A stretch of 56,385 nt of DNA, from the NCBI RefSeq assembly GCF_013911965.1, contig NZ_JACESE010000024.1:1-56385 (forward strand), given 5' to 3'. Below are positions 49,268 to 56,385 of this stretch, one piece after another. A program made the translations under genes and the position numbers. Below the pieces are notes generated by a model. That model saw only the letters and a program-made list of their open reading frames with translations. It did not search any database and had not been told where the DNA came from. The stretch is from Phenylobacterium sp. (GTDB lineage: Bacteria > Pseudomonadota > Alphaproteobacteria > Caulobacterales > Caulobacteraceae). Numbering within the stretch: the first letter of the stretch is position 1; every line of letters begins with the position of its first letter.

Positions 49268-50094
49268 GGCAGCACGCCGGTGAAGTCGACGCTGGCCGGG
49301 CCGGTCATGATCACGTGGCCGTCGCTCTCGCGCCACTCGATGGTCAGGTCGCCGCCGTCCAGCTCCAGCCGCGCCACACGGTCGGTGAGGCCCCGGCGGG
49401 CGCAGGCGACCAGGGCGGCGCAGGCGCCGGTGCCGCAGGCCTTCGTCAGGCCTGCGCCCCGCTCCCAGACGCGCAGCCGGATGTGGTCGCGGGCCTTCAC
49501 TTCCGCGAAGCCGACATTGACGCCTTCGGGGAACAGGCGGTGATGCTCGATCATCGGGCCGACCTCGCGCACGGGGGCGGTCTCGATGTCGTCGACGAAG
49601 AAGACGACGTGCGGATTGCCCATGGAGACGCAGCCGGGCGTGTGCAGCAGGGGCGCGTCGATGGGGCCGACCTGCAGCTCGACGCCGCGGGTGTCCATCG
49701 GCTCCTCGAGCGGGATCTGCGTCCAGTCCAGACCCGGCTCGCCCATGTCGACGGAGACGAGGCGGTCGCCGGCCCGTCGGGTGCGCAGGATGCGCTCGCC
49801 CACCTCCAGCACGGCCTCGTCGCGGCCTGTGGCCTCCATGACCAGCCAGCCGACGCAGCGCGAGCCGTTGCCGCAGGCGCCGACCTCCTCGCCGTCGGCG
49901 TTCCAGAAGCGCACGCGCACGTCGGCGCCGTTGGTCGAAGGCTCGAGCGAGACGAGCTGGTCGCAGCCGATCCCGCGCTCGCGATCGGCGATCGCGCGCA
50001 CCTCCTCCGCGCTGGGCGCGAAGGGGGTTTCCCGGGCCTCGACCACGACGAAGTCGTTGCCGAGCCCGTTCATCTTCAGGAACGGACGGCTCAT
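49264..50094 (-). CDS. dapF: Diaminopimelate epimerase
   Basis: A 276-residue enzyme interconverting LL- and meso-diaminopimelate for lysine and peptidoglycan. It has MNGLGNDFVVV at the start, the catalytic Cys pair in ACGNGSRCVG (near 71) and KACGTGACAALVA (near 219), and GNPHVVFFV. The ATG at 50094 (MSRPFLKM) is preferred; four codons more are possible from 50106, with no clear ribosome-binding site for either. It is coupled to mtaB. The 83-base gap upstream is a divergent promoter shared with the prolyl oligopeptidase gene. Confidence 0.96.
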   Translation of the reverse strand: MSRPFLKMNGLGNDFVVVEARETPFAPSAEEVRAIADRERGIGCDQLVSLEPSTNGADVRVRFWNADGEEVGACGNGSRCVGWLVMEATGRDEAVLEVGERILRTRRAGDRLVSVDMGEPGLDWTQIPLEEPMDTRGVELQVGPIDAPLLHTPGCVSMGNPHVVFFVDDIETAPVREVGPMIEHHRLFPEGVNVGFAEVKARDHIRLRVWERGAGLTKACGTGACAALVACARRGLTDRVARLELDGGDLTIEWRESDGHVIMTGPASVDFTGVLP

Positions 50095-50189
50095 GGCCGG
50101 CGACATATAGGCGAGAGCGGTCGCAAAATCATCATGCGCGCGCGAGCGGGGGAAGACAGATCCTGCCCCGCCGATCTAGGAAGGACGGC

Positions 50190-52283
50190 ATGAAAGCTGT
50201 GCTGCCCGCGCTCTGCGCCGCCATCCTCTTCCCCGCCGCGGCGATCGCGGCCGAACCCGTGCTTCCCACGATCGACGGTCCCGACCCCTTCCAGTGGCTG
50301 GAGGCGGTGGACGGCCCCCGGGCGCTGGCCTGGGTGAAGGCGCAGAACGAGAAGGCGCTGGCGCGCCTGACCGGCGATCCGCGCTACCCGGCGCTGCTGG
50401 CGGAGGCCCGCGCCATCTTCACCGCTGAAGACCGCATCGCCACGCCCGCCTTCCGCGCGGGCGGGGTCGACAATCTCTGGCAGGACGCCGAGCATCCGCA
50501 CGGCCTGTGGCGCCACGCCAGCCGGGACAGCTACCTGGCCGGCGCGCCCGACTGGCGGGTGCTGATCGACGTGGACGCGCTGGGTCAGGCCGAGGGCCGC
50601 AACTGGTTCTTCCACGGCGCCGACTGCCGCAAGCCGGATGAGGCCGTCTGCCTGGTCGATCTCTCCGACGGCGGCGGCGACGCGGTCGAGGTCCGCGAGT
50701 TCGACACCCGCAGCGGCGCCTTCGTCGACGGCGGCTTCCACCTGCCCGAGGGCAAGCAGAGCGCCGCCTGGCTCGACGCCGACACCCTGCTGGTCGCCCG
50801 CGAATGGACGCCGGGCGAGGTGACGGAATCCGGCTACGCCTATGTGCTCAAGGAGCTGAAGCGCAGCGGCGAGACGCGCGAGCTCTTCCGCGGCGAGAAA
50901 ACCGACGTCTCGGTCTCCCCCATCGTCCTGCGCGGCGAGGGCGGCCGGGCCGAGGCGGTGATCGCCCGCCGGGGGATCACCTTCTACGAGAGCGACTTCA
51001 TGCTGCTGACCCCGGAGGGCCCGCAGCGCATCCCCCTGCCCAAGAAGGCCGAGTACGAGGCCTATGTGGACGGCCAGGCGGTCTTCTCCCTGCAGGAGGC
51101 CTTCGGCGACCTGCCGCAAGGCGCGCTCGTCGCCTTCGACCTGGCCGCGCTGAAGGCCGCCCCGGCGGCCGCCAAGGCGCAAGCGATCTTCGCGCCCGGA
51201 CCGCGCCAGGCGGTCCAGACGGCGGGCGCCACCGACGGAAAGCTGATCGTCGCCCTCCTGGAGGACGTGAAGGGCGCCGTCGACGTGTGGGACTTCGAAG
51301 ACGGCCGCTGGACCTCGGCCCGCCTGCCCCTGCCCGCCGACGCCAACATCACGCTCACCGACCTGGCGTCCGAGGACGACGCCCTCTTCGTGAAGGTGGA
51401 GAGCTTCCTTGAGCCCACCAGCCTGTGGTTCGCCGACGCTTCGGCCATGAGCGCCAAGGTCGCGCGCGAGCTGCCGGCCCGGTTCGACGCCTCGACCCAC
51501 CTGGTGGAGCAGTTCTGGGCCGCCTCGTCGGACGGGACGCAGATCCCCTATTTCGTGGTCCGGCCGAAGGCCGCGGCCCTGGACGGCCAGATCCCGACCC
51601 TGATGTACGGCTATGGCGGCTTCGAGATCGCCAAGCCGCCCATCTACATGCCCGAGGCCGGCAAGCTCTGGATGGAGAAGGGCGGCGCCTATGTGATCGC
51701 CAACATCCGCGGCGGCGGCGAATTCGGCCCCGCCTGGCACCAGTCGGTCCTGCGGGAAAAGCGCCAGCTCGCCTTCGACGACTTCGCCGCCGTGGCCCGC
51801 GACCTCTTCGCGCGACAGATCACCTCGCCGGAGCATCTGGGCATCTATGGCCGCTCCAACGGCGGCGTGCTGACCAGCGTCTCGATGACCCAGCATCCGG
51901 AACTGTGGAACGCCGTGGTGATCGAAAGCCCGCTGATCGACATGCTGCGCTATCACAGGCTGCCGGCCGGCGCGTCCTGGATCGGCGAATATGGCGACCC
52001 GGAGGTTCCGGAGGACCGCGCCTTCATCGCCCGCTACTCGGCCTATCAGAACCTCAAGCCCGGCGTGGACTATCCGGAGCCCTACATCACCACCAACACC
52101 CGCGACGACCGGGTGCATCCCGGCCATGCGCGCAAGTTCGCCGCCGCCCTGGAGGCGATGGGCTCGCCCTACATCTATTTCGAGAACACCTTTGGCGGCC
52201 ACGCCAACGACGCCGATCCGGAGCTGAACGCGCAGCGCTGGGCCCGCCACTACGTCTATCTGATGCAGAAGCTGATGGACTGA
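50190..52283 (+). CDS. Secreted prolyl-oligopeptidase-family serine peptidase
   Basis: A 697-residue S9A protein with a signal peptide (about 21 residues, AAIAAEP). A beta-propeller region (about 75-420) is followed by an alpha/beta hydrolase domain with the nucleophile in GRSNGGV (Ser556), Asp in [10 protein letters not shown] (near 640) and His in GGHANDAD (about 671). Known members cut short peptides after proline in the periplasm; the specificity here is inferred. GGAAGGA lies about 5 bases before the ATG. A second secreted peptidase-like gene follows 53 bases on. Confidence 0.94.
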   Translation: MKAVLPALCAAILFPAAAIAAEPVLPTIDGPDPFQWLEAVDGPRALAWVKAQNEKALARLTGDPRYPALLAEARAIFTAEDRIATPAFRAGGVDNLWQDAEHPHGLWRHASRDSYLAGAPDWRVLIDVDALGQAEGRNWFFHGADCRKPDEAVCLVDLSDGGGDAVEVREFDTRSGAFVDGGFHLPEGKQSAAWLDADTLLVAREWTPGEVTESGYAYVLKELKRSGETRELFRGEKTDVSVSPIVLRGEGGRAEAVIARRGITFYESDFMLLTPEGPQRIPLPKKAEYEAYVDGQAVFSLQEAFGDLPQGALVAFDLAALKAAPAAAKAQAIFAPGPRQAVQTAGATDGKLIVALLEDVKGAVDVWDFEDGRWTSARLPLPADANITLTDLASEDDALFVKVESFLEPTSLWFADASAMSAKVARELPARFDASTHLVEQFWAASSDGTQIPYFVVRPKAAALDGQIPTLMYGYGGFEIAKPPIYMPEAGKLWMEKGGAYVIANIRGGGEFGPAWHQSVLREKRQLAFDDFAAVARDLFARQITSPEHLGIYGRSNGGVLTSVSMTQHPELWNAVVIESPLIDMLRYHRLPAGASWIGEYGDPEVPEDRAFIARYSAYQNLKPGVDYPEPYITTNTRDDRVHPGHARKFAAALEAMGSPYIYFENTFGGHANDADPELNAQRWARHYVYLMQKLMD

Positions 52284-52336
52284 CGGCGCGCGTCCGGCCG
52301 ACAGTATCGCCACAGCACCGGTTCGAGGCCTTTCCC

Positions 52337-54127
52337 ATGTCCCTGCTCCTTTCCCGCCGCGCCCTGATGGCGCTGGGCGCCGCGGCGGTCCTGCCGCTCT
52401 CGCAGGCGCGCGCCGCGCCGACGCCGGCGACCAGCCCGGCCGACGCCGCCTTCGACGCGCTCGGCAAGGACTGGCTGGAGACCAGCGCCAGGCTTTCGCC
52501 CATCTGGGCCACGGCCATGGGCGACCATCGCTACGACGCGCAGGTGGACGACCTGTCGCCCGCCGGCTGGGCGGCCAAGGCGGCGGCCTCGGCGGCCCTG
52601 CTGGCCCGGCTGGAGGCGATCGAGACGAGCGCCCTGTCGCGCGACCGGCAGGTGGACGCCGCCCTCCTGCGCAACAGCCTGGCGGGCGACGTGTGGTCGG
52701 CCCAGACCCTGCAGGCGCACGCCTGGGACCCGCTGATCCACAACGAGATGGCGGGCGGCGCCCTCTACAGCCTGATCGCCCGCGACTTCGCGCCGATCAC
52801 GGCCCGGCTGGCCTCGGCCACGGCGCGGATGGAGGCCTATCCCGCCCTGCTCGCCGGCACGCGCGCGACGCTCGTCCCGGCCCGCACGCCGAAGATCCAC
52901 GCCCAGACGGTGGCCGGCCAGAATGCGGGCCTGGTCAGTCTGGTCGACCTGCTGCTGGCCGAGGCGGACGCCCTCTCGGGACCGGAGCGCGCCCGGCTGC
53001 AGGCGGCCGCGGCGACCGCCAAGGCGGCCATCGCCGAGCACCAGGCCTGGATCGACGGGACCCTCGTTCCCCAGGCCGCAGGGGAATGGCGTCTGGGCGC
53101 CGACCTCTACGACGCCAAGCTGCGCTTTGCGCTCAACAGCTCGCTCTCCCGCGCCGAGATCAAGGCGGCCGCCGAGCAGGCGCTCGCCGACATCCGCAGC
53201 GAGATGTACGGCCTGTCGCGCGAGGTGCTGGCCGGCCGCCCCGAAGCCCCCGCCCTGCCCGAGGCGCCCACGGACGAGGAACGGCAGGCCGCCATCGCCG
53301 CGGCCATGGAGTTCGTCTATGCCGACCGCGCCACGCCTGAAACCCTGGTGGAGGTCTGCGAGGCCAAGCTGGCCGCAGCCATCGAGTTCGTCGCGACCCA
53401 CCCCATCGTCACTCCGCCCACCGAGCCGGTGGAGCTGGTGCTGACGCCGGAGTTCCAGCGCGGCGTGGCCGTGGCCTACTGCGATCCGCCCGGTCCGCTC
53501 GATCGCGGCCTGCCGACCTTCTACAAGATCTCGCCCATCCCCGAGGACTGGACGGCGGAACAGGCCGATTCCTTCCTGCGCGAATACAACAACTGGACGC
53601 TGGAGGGTCTGACCACCCACGAGGCGACGCCGGGCCACTACCTGCAGCTGGCCCACTCCAACCGCTATCCCTCGATCCTGCGCTCGGTGCTCTGGTCGGG
53701 TCCCTTCGTGGAGGGCTGGGCCTGCTACGCCCAGGACGTGATGGTCGAGGCCGGCCACCGCGACGGCCATCCGCTCTACCGCCTGGCCAATCTGAAGTTC
53801 CTGCTGCGGGTGGTGGCCAACGCCCTGCTCGACATCGGCGTCCATGTGGAGGGCTGGGACGAGGCGCGCGCCATGCGCCTGATGACCCACGACGCCTTCC
53901 AGCAGGAGCGCGAGGCGGCCGGCAAGTGGACGCGGGCGCGGGTCTCCTCGGCCCAGCTCCCCACCTATTTCGTCGGCTGGCGCGAACACTGGGCGCTGCG
54001 GCGCGAGGCGCAGACCAAGGCGGGCGCGGCCTTCGACATGAAGGCCTATCACGACCAGGTGCTGGGCTATGGCTCGCCGCCGGTGCGCTTCACGCGGCAG
54101 CTGATGTTCGACCTGCCGATCGCCTGA
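52337..54127 (+). CDS. Exported DUF885-family peptidase-like protein
   Basis: A 596-residue protein beginning with an arginine pair and a hydrophobic core (SRRALMALGAAAVLPL then ARAAP). This is a twin-arginine-like or ordinary signal peptide, perhaps ending in ARA. The C-terminal part has HEATPGHYLQ (His428, Glu429 and His434), the HExxxGH zinc motif of the DUF885 family, with further ligand candidates in VEGWACYAQ. Known members behave as metal-dependent carboxypeptidases; activity is not shown for most. The true start is inside a longer antisense-looking frame and is marked by GAGG upstream. It is in tandem with the oligopeptidase. Confidence 0.9.
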   Translation: MSLLLSRRALMALGAAAVLPLSQARAAPTPATSPADAAFDALGKDWLETSARLSPIWATAMGDHRYDAQVDDLSPAGWAAKAAASAALLARLEAIETSALSRDRQVDAALLRNSLAGDVWSAQTLQAHAWDPLIHNEMAGGALYSLIARDFAPITARLASATARMEAYPALLAGTRATLVPARTPKIHAQTVAGQNAGLVSLVDLLLAEADALSGPERARLQAAAATAKAAIAEHQAWIDGTLVPQAAGEWRLGADLYDAKLRFALNSSLSRAEIKAAAEQALADIRSEMYGLSREVLAGRPEAPALPEAPTDEERQAAIAAAMEFVYADRATPETLVEVCEAKLAAAIEFVATHPIVTPPTEPVELVLTPEFQRGVAVAYCDPPGPLDRGLPTFYKISPIPEDWTAEQADSFLREYNNWTLEGLTTHEATPGHYLQLAHSNRYPSILRSVLWSGPFVEGWACYAQDVMVEAGHRDGHPLYRLANLKFLLRVVANALLDIGVHVEGWDEARAMRLMTHDAFQQEREAAGKWTRARVSSAQLPTYFVGWREHWALRREAQTKAGAAFDMKAYHDQVLGYGSPPVRFTRQLMFDLPIA

Positions 54128-54310
54128 GGGCGCTCAGCCGCGCGGGGCGGTCCACAGGCCGCCGAGCCGCCCGGCGCGGACGGCGAGGATCAGGTGGAGG
54201 AGCTGGCGGAGCCGTTTCACCGCCCCAGCGCACGAGGGCCGCGGCCGGCCGGCAAATCCCATCGGCCGCCGCGCCGCACTTTCCGGCGGGCTGCCTTGCG
54301 ATGAGGCGCC

Positions 54311-54631
54311 TCAGGCGCTGCTCGACAGCTTCATCAGCACCAGGCCCGAGACGATGAGCCCGGCGGCGGCCAGCCGCATGGGGTTGGCCGGCTCGCCCAG
54401 CACGACCAGCCCGACCAGGAAGGCGCCCACCGCGCCGACGCCGGTCCAGACGCCGTAGGCGGTCCCGAGCGGCAGGCTGCGCATGGCCATGGCCAACAGG
54501 CCGAAGCTGGCGGCCATGAAGGCGAAGGTCCCGAGGGTGGGCCAGAGCCGGGTGAAGCCGTCCGACTGCTTCATCAGGAAGGCCCAGACGACCTCCAACA
54601 GTCCGGCGATGAGGAGAAGGATCCAGGCCAT
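54311..54631 (-). CDS. sugE: SugE/Gdx-type small multidrug resistance transporter
   Basis: A 106-residue four-helix SMR protein. It has the conserved Glu13 in AGLLEVVWAF, MKQSDGFTRLWPT, LPLGTAYGVWTGVGAVGAFL and LGEPANPMRLAAAGLIVSGLVLMK. The WAFLMKQSDGF pattern places it in the SugE/Gdx group, which exports guanidinium or small quaternary ammonium compounds (known), rather than the EmrE group. AGAGG is 6 bases before the ATG. The candidate guanidine-II riboswitch in its leader supports the guanidinium role. Confidence 0.92.
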   Translation of the reverse strand: MAWILLLIAGLLEVVWAFLMKQSDGFTRLWPTLGTFAFMAASFGLLAMAMRSLPLGTAYGVWTGVGAVGAFLVGLVVLGEPANPMRLAAAGLIVSGLVLMKLSSSA

Positions 54632-54653
54632 CGGGCGCCTCTTTCGAAGATCG

Positions 54654-54702
54654 CCGGGCCGTCCCGGGCGGAAGCCGCTCGCGCGGTGAGGTCGTGGCCT
54701 CA
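54654..54702 (-). promoter_or_regulatory. Candidate guanidine-II (mini-ykkC) riboswitch before sugE
   Basis: On the minus strand, two hairpins precede sugE. The downstream one is CCGGG-ACGG-CCCGG, a textbook guanidine-II hairpin with an ACGR tetraloop (54654-54667). The upstream one is TGAGG-CCACGA-CCTCA (54687-54702), whose loop contains ACGA with two extra C bases. The linker is 19 bases, within the class range (7-40). The second hairpin ends about 10 bases from the AGAGG ribosome-binding site. Known: this class senses guanidine and commonly precedes sugE genes. The 6-base first loop is atypical. Confidence 0.6.
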
Positions 54703-54821
54703 GGGCGCCCAGATATGCGGCGCCGGCGGGGCGTTCAAGAGCCCGTGTCCGCCGCGGCTGAGCCGAAGCACGCCCATGCGCGTTGCGGGAGGCGACCGTT
54801 CTTTCGCCGCCGAAGAGCCCC

Positions 54822-55559
54822 GTGCCCGATCTCGCCACCCTGCTGCTCATCGCCCTGCTGCCGGCCGCGGGCACCCTCGCCGGGGCCCTCGTGGCCGAGT
54901 GGCGCCAGCCGCCGCCCTGGCTGACCGGCGCGGCCCTGCATGCGGCGGCCGGCATCGCCGCCGCGGTGGTGGCGGTCGAGCTGATGCCGCGCGCGGTGGG
55001 CCGCGGCGAGCAGTGGCTGCTGGCCATCGGCTTCATGGGCGGGGCGGTGGCCTCCATCCTCCTGATGCGGACCACGGGCTGGATTCGGGGACGGCTCGGC
55101 TCAGGCGAAGGCCGCGCTGGGCTTTGGGGGGTCTACGCCGCGGTCGCCACCGACCTGCTGATCGACGGTCTGACCACTGGGGCCGGCTCGGCGGTTTCCG
55201 GCAGCCTCGGGCTGCTGCTCGCGCTCAGCCAGGTGGCGGCCAACATTCCCGGCGGCTTCGCCGTGACCGCCAATTTCCGCGCCGCCGACGTCCCGCGGTC
55301 CCGCCGCCTGATCGCAGCCTGCGCCTATCCTCTGACTCCGGTGGCTGGCGCAGCGGCGGGCTACCTCGTCCTGCGCGGAGCGGGCGACGTCACCATGGCG
55401 CTGGCCCTGTCCTTCTTCGCGGGCCTGCTGCTTCTCGCGACCATCGAACAGATCGTGCCCGAGGCCGACAAGCCCGGCGCCCCCTTGCGCATTTCCAGCC
55501 CCGCCTTCGCGGCGGGCTTCATCCTGCTGATGCTGATGTCGGCCTATCTGGACGTCTGA
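54822..55559 (+). CDS. ZIP-like membrane transporter with replaced metal ligands
   Basis: A 245-residue protein of about eight hydrophobic helices in the ZIP (ZupT-type) layout. In the helix-4 position the canonical HNxPEG reads DLLIDG (Asp111, Asp115). In helix 5 the position of HExPEG reads ANIPGG (140-145), where His and Glu are lost. PLTPVAGAAAGYL follows in the usual place. The start is uncertain: a GTG at 54822 gives the first helix directly; a TTG at 54783 adds 13 residues. Transport of metal is therefore not assured. It converges on the phosphonate permease gene (6 bases apart). Confidence 0.75.
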   Translation: MPDLATLLLIALLPAAGTLAGALVAEWRQPPPWLTGAALHAAAGIAAAVVAVELMPRAVGRGEQWLLAIGFMGGAVASILLMRTTGWIRGRLGSGEGRAGLWGVYAAVATDLLIDGLTTGAGSAVSGSLGLLLALSQVAANIPGGFAVTANFRAADVPRSRRLIAACAYPLTPVAGAAAGYLVLRGAGDVTMALALSFFAGLLLLATIEQIVPEADKPGAPLRISSPAFAAGFILLMLMSAYLDV

Positions 55560-55565
55560 GCGGCC

Positions 55566-56372
55566 CTACAGCAGCCGCGAACGGATCGCCTGGCTGAGCA
55601 GGTCGATGAGCGTCACCGCCACCACGATCACGAGGGCGATGGCCGCGACGCGGGAATAGTTGAAGCTGTTGAGGCTGTCGAAGAGGATCTGGCCGATGCC
55701 GCCGGCGCCGATGAGGCCCAGGATGGTGGCCGCGCGGCTGTTGGATTCGAAGCGGTAGAGGGCGTACGAGGTCCACAGCGGCGCCACCTGCGGGACCACG
55801 CCCCAGGCGATCTCCTGCAGCGGGTGGGCGCCGGTGGCGCGCACGCCCTCGACCGGGCCCTTGTCGATGGATTCCACCGCCTCGGAGAACAGCTTGCCCA
55901 GCACCCCGCCGGTGTTGAGCGCCAGCGCCATGACGCCCGCGAAGGGGCCCAGGCCCACGGCGACCACGAAGACCATGCCGATGACCAGGTCGGGGACCGA
56001 GCGCAGCACGTCCATCACCCGGCGCACGGGCCACTGGATGGCCGGCGGGGCGATGTTGCGCGCCCCCATCAGGCCGAGCGGAATGGCGAGCAGAACCGCC
56101 AGCGCCGTACCCCACATGGCCATCTGGATCGTCAGCCACATCTGGGCGACGTAGAAGGGCAGGAGCTCGAAGTCGGGCCTCAGAAAGGCCTGGCCGAACA
56201 GGCGCATGTTCTCCGAGCCGGTGAACAGGCGCGGGAACTTGGCCATCTCCGCCGGCCCGAAGCTGATCGCCAGGACGAGCGCGATGCCGCCCCACAGGAG
56301 AACGTCGAAGGCCCACTGGCCTGCAGGTCGGGCGGGGGGCTTCAGCGGGGCGGCGGGCGCGGCGTCGGTCAC
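55566..56372 (-). CDS. phnE: Phosphonate/phosphite-type ABC transporter permease
   Basis: A 268-residue inner-membrane permease with about six helices. The conserved cytoplasmic loop that contacts the ATPase reads EGVRATGAHPLQEIAWGVVPQ, preceded by RSVPDLVIGMVFV. RFESNSRAATILGLIGAGG is a hallmark of PhnE-type permeases. It would import phosphonates, phosphate esters or phosphite with PhnC and PhnD, which should lie beyond the right window edge. The ATG is 13 bases from the edge. Substrate is inferred from family only. Confidence 0.92.
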   Translation of the reverse strand: MTDAAPAAPLKPPARPAGQWAFDVLLWGGIALVLAISFGPAEMAKFPRLFTGSENMRLFGQAFLRPDFELLPFYVAQMWLTIQMAMWGTALAVLLAIPLGLMGARNIAPPAIQWPVRRVMDVLRSVPDLVIGMVFVVAVGLGPFAGVMALALNTGGVLGKLFSEAVESIDKGPVEGVRATGAHPLQEIAWGVVPQVAPLWTSYALYRFESNSRAATILGLIGAGGIGQILFDSLNSFNYSRVAAIALVIVVAVTLIDLLSQAIRSRLL

Positions 56373-56385
56373 GGGGGCGGGCGTC

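Noticed and set aside
54128-54310. Small gene or RNA between the DUF885 gene and sugE
   Set aside because: No start with a ribosome-binding site and no convincing structure beyond GC-rich self-complementarity was found.

Overview
The window looks like the replication-origin region of a GC-rich alphaproteobacterium of the order Caulobacterales (Caulobacter/Phenylobacterium-like). The main reasons are the gene order ppsR - 540 bp gap - hemE - hemH - hemJ - rho - mnmE - mnmG - rsmG - parA - parB - holA - lptE - leuS. The gap between ppsR and hemE is the known position of the Caulobacter origin. It carries a perfect CtrA site (TTAA-N7-TTAA) and four GAnTC (CcrM) sites. Near-perfect parS palindromes lie about 8 kb away, and an NtrZ-like periplasmic protein is present. 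Assignment to a genus is inference.

Layout. 1-283 is a 130-bp fold-back inverted repeat around the 5' end of a truncated DoxX-like gene, probably an assembly edge. 374-3937 is a two-gene SIR2 + HerA ATPase module, the composition of a known anti-phage system, visibly less GC-rich than its surroundings. 4142-13627 holds metabolic and envelope genes: malic enzyme maeB, an Hsp70-like protein, an alpha/beta hydrolase, a flavin amine oxidase, an M16 protease and a lipoprotein. 13751-15405 is coaBC-dut. 15402-19538 is a compact Entner-Doudoroff operon (pgl-edd-glk-eda) without zwf. A creatininase-family gene is divergent from it. 20479-24137 is the leftward origin-flanking operon ppsR-maf-aroE-coaE-dnaQ.

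The origin (24138-24679) is followed rightward by the haem genes, rho with a leader hairpin and an intrinsic terminator, a small membrane protein, a frameshifted quinone oxidoreductase, a dienelactone hydrolase, and then the tRNA-modification and segregation block mnmE-[three parS]-mnmG-rsmG-parA-parB. holA-lptE-leuS and a DUF3576 lipoprotein follow on the minus strand. Next come ntrZ, a thiamine-phosphate-synthase-like gene that shares its start-codon tetranucleotide with divergent yggS, a GH15 glycosidase divergent from pyruvate kinase, mtaB-dapF, two secreted peptidase-like genes, a SugE/Gdx transporter behind a candidate guanidine-II riboswitch, a ZIP-like transporter with replaced metal ligands, and a phosphonate-type ABC permease at the right edge.

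Most of the window is ordinary core chromosome, tightly packed with 1-17 bp gene overlaps. The notable items are the SIR2-HerA module, the origin/parS architecture, the candidate riboswitch, a family of intergenic hairpin repeats, and the fold-back edge. I found no tRNA or rRNA gene, insertion sequence, integrase or CRISPR array.
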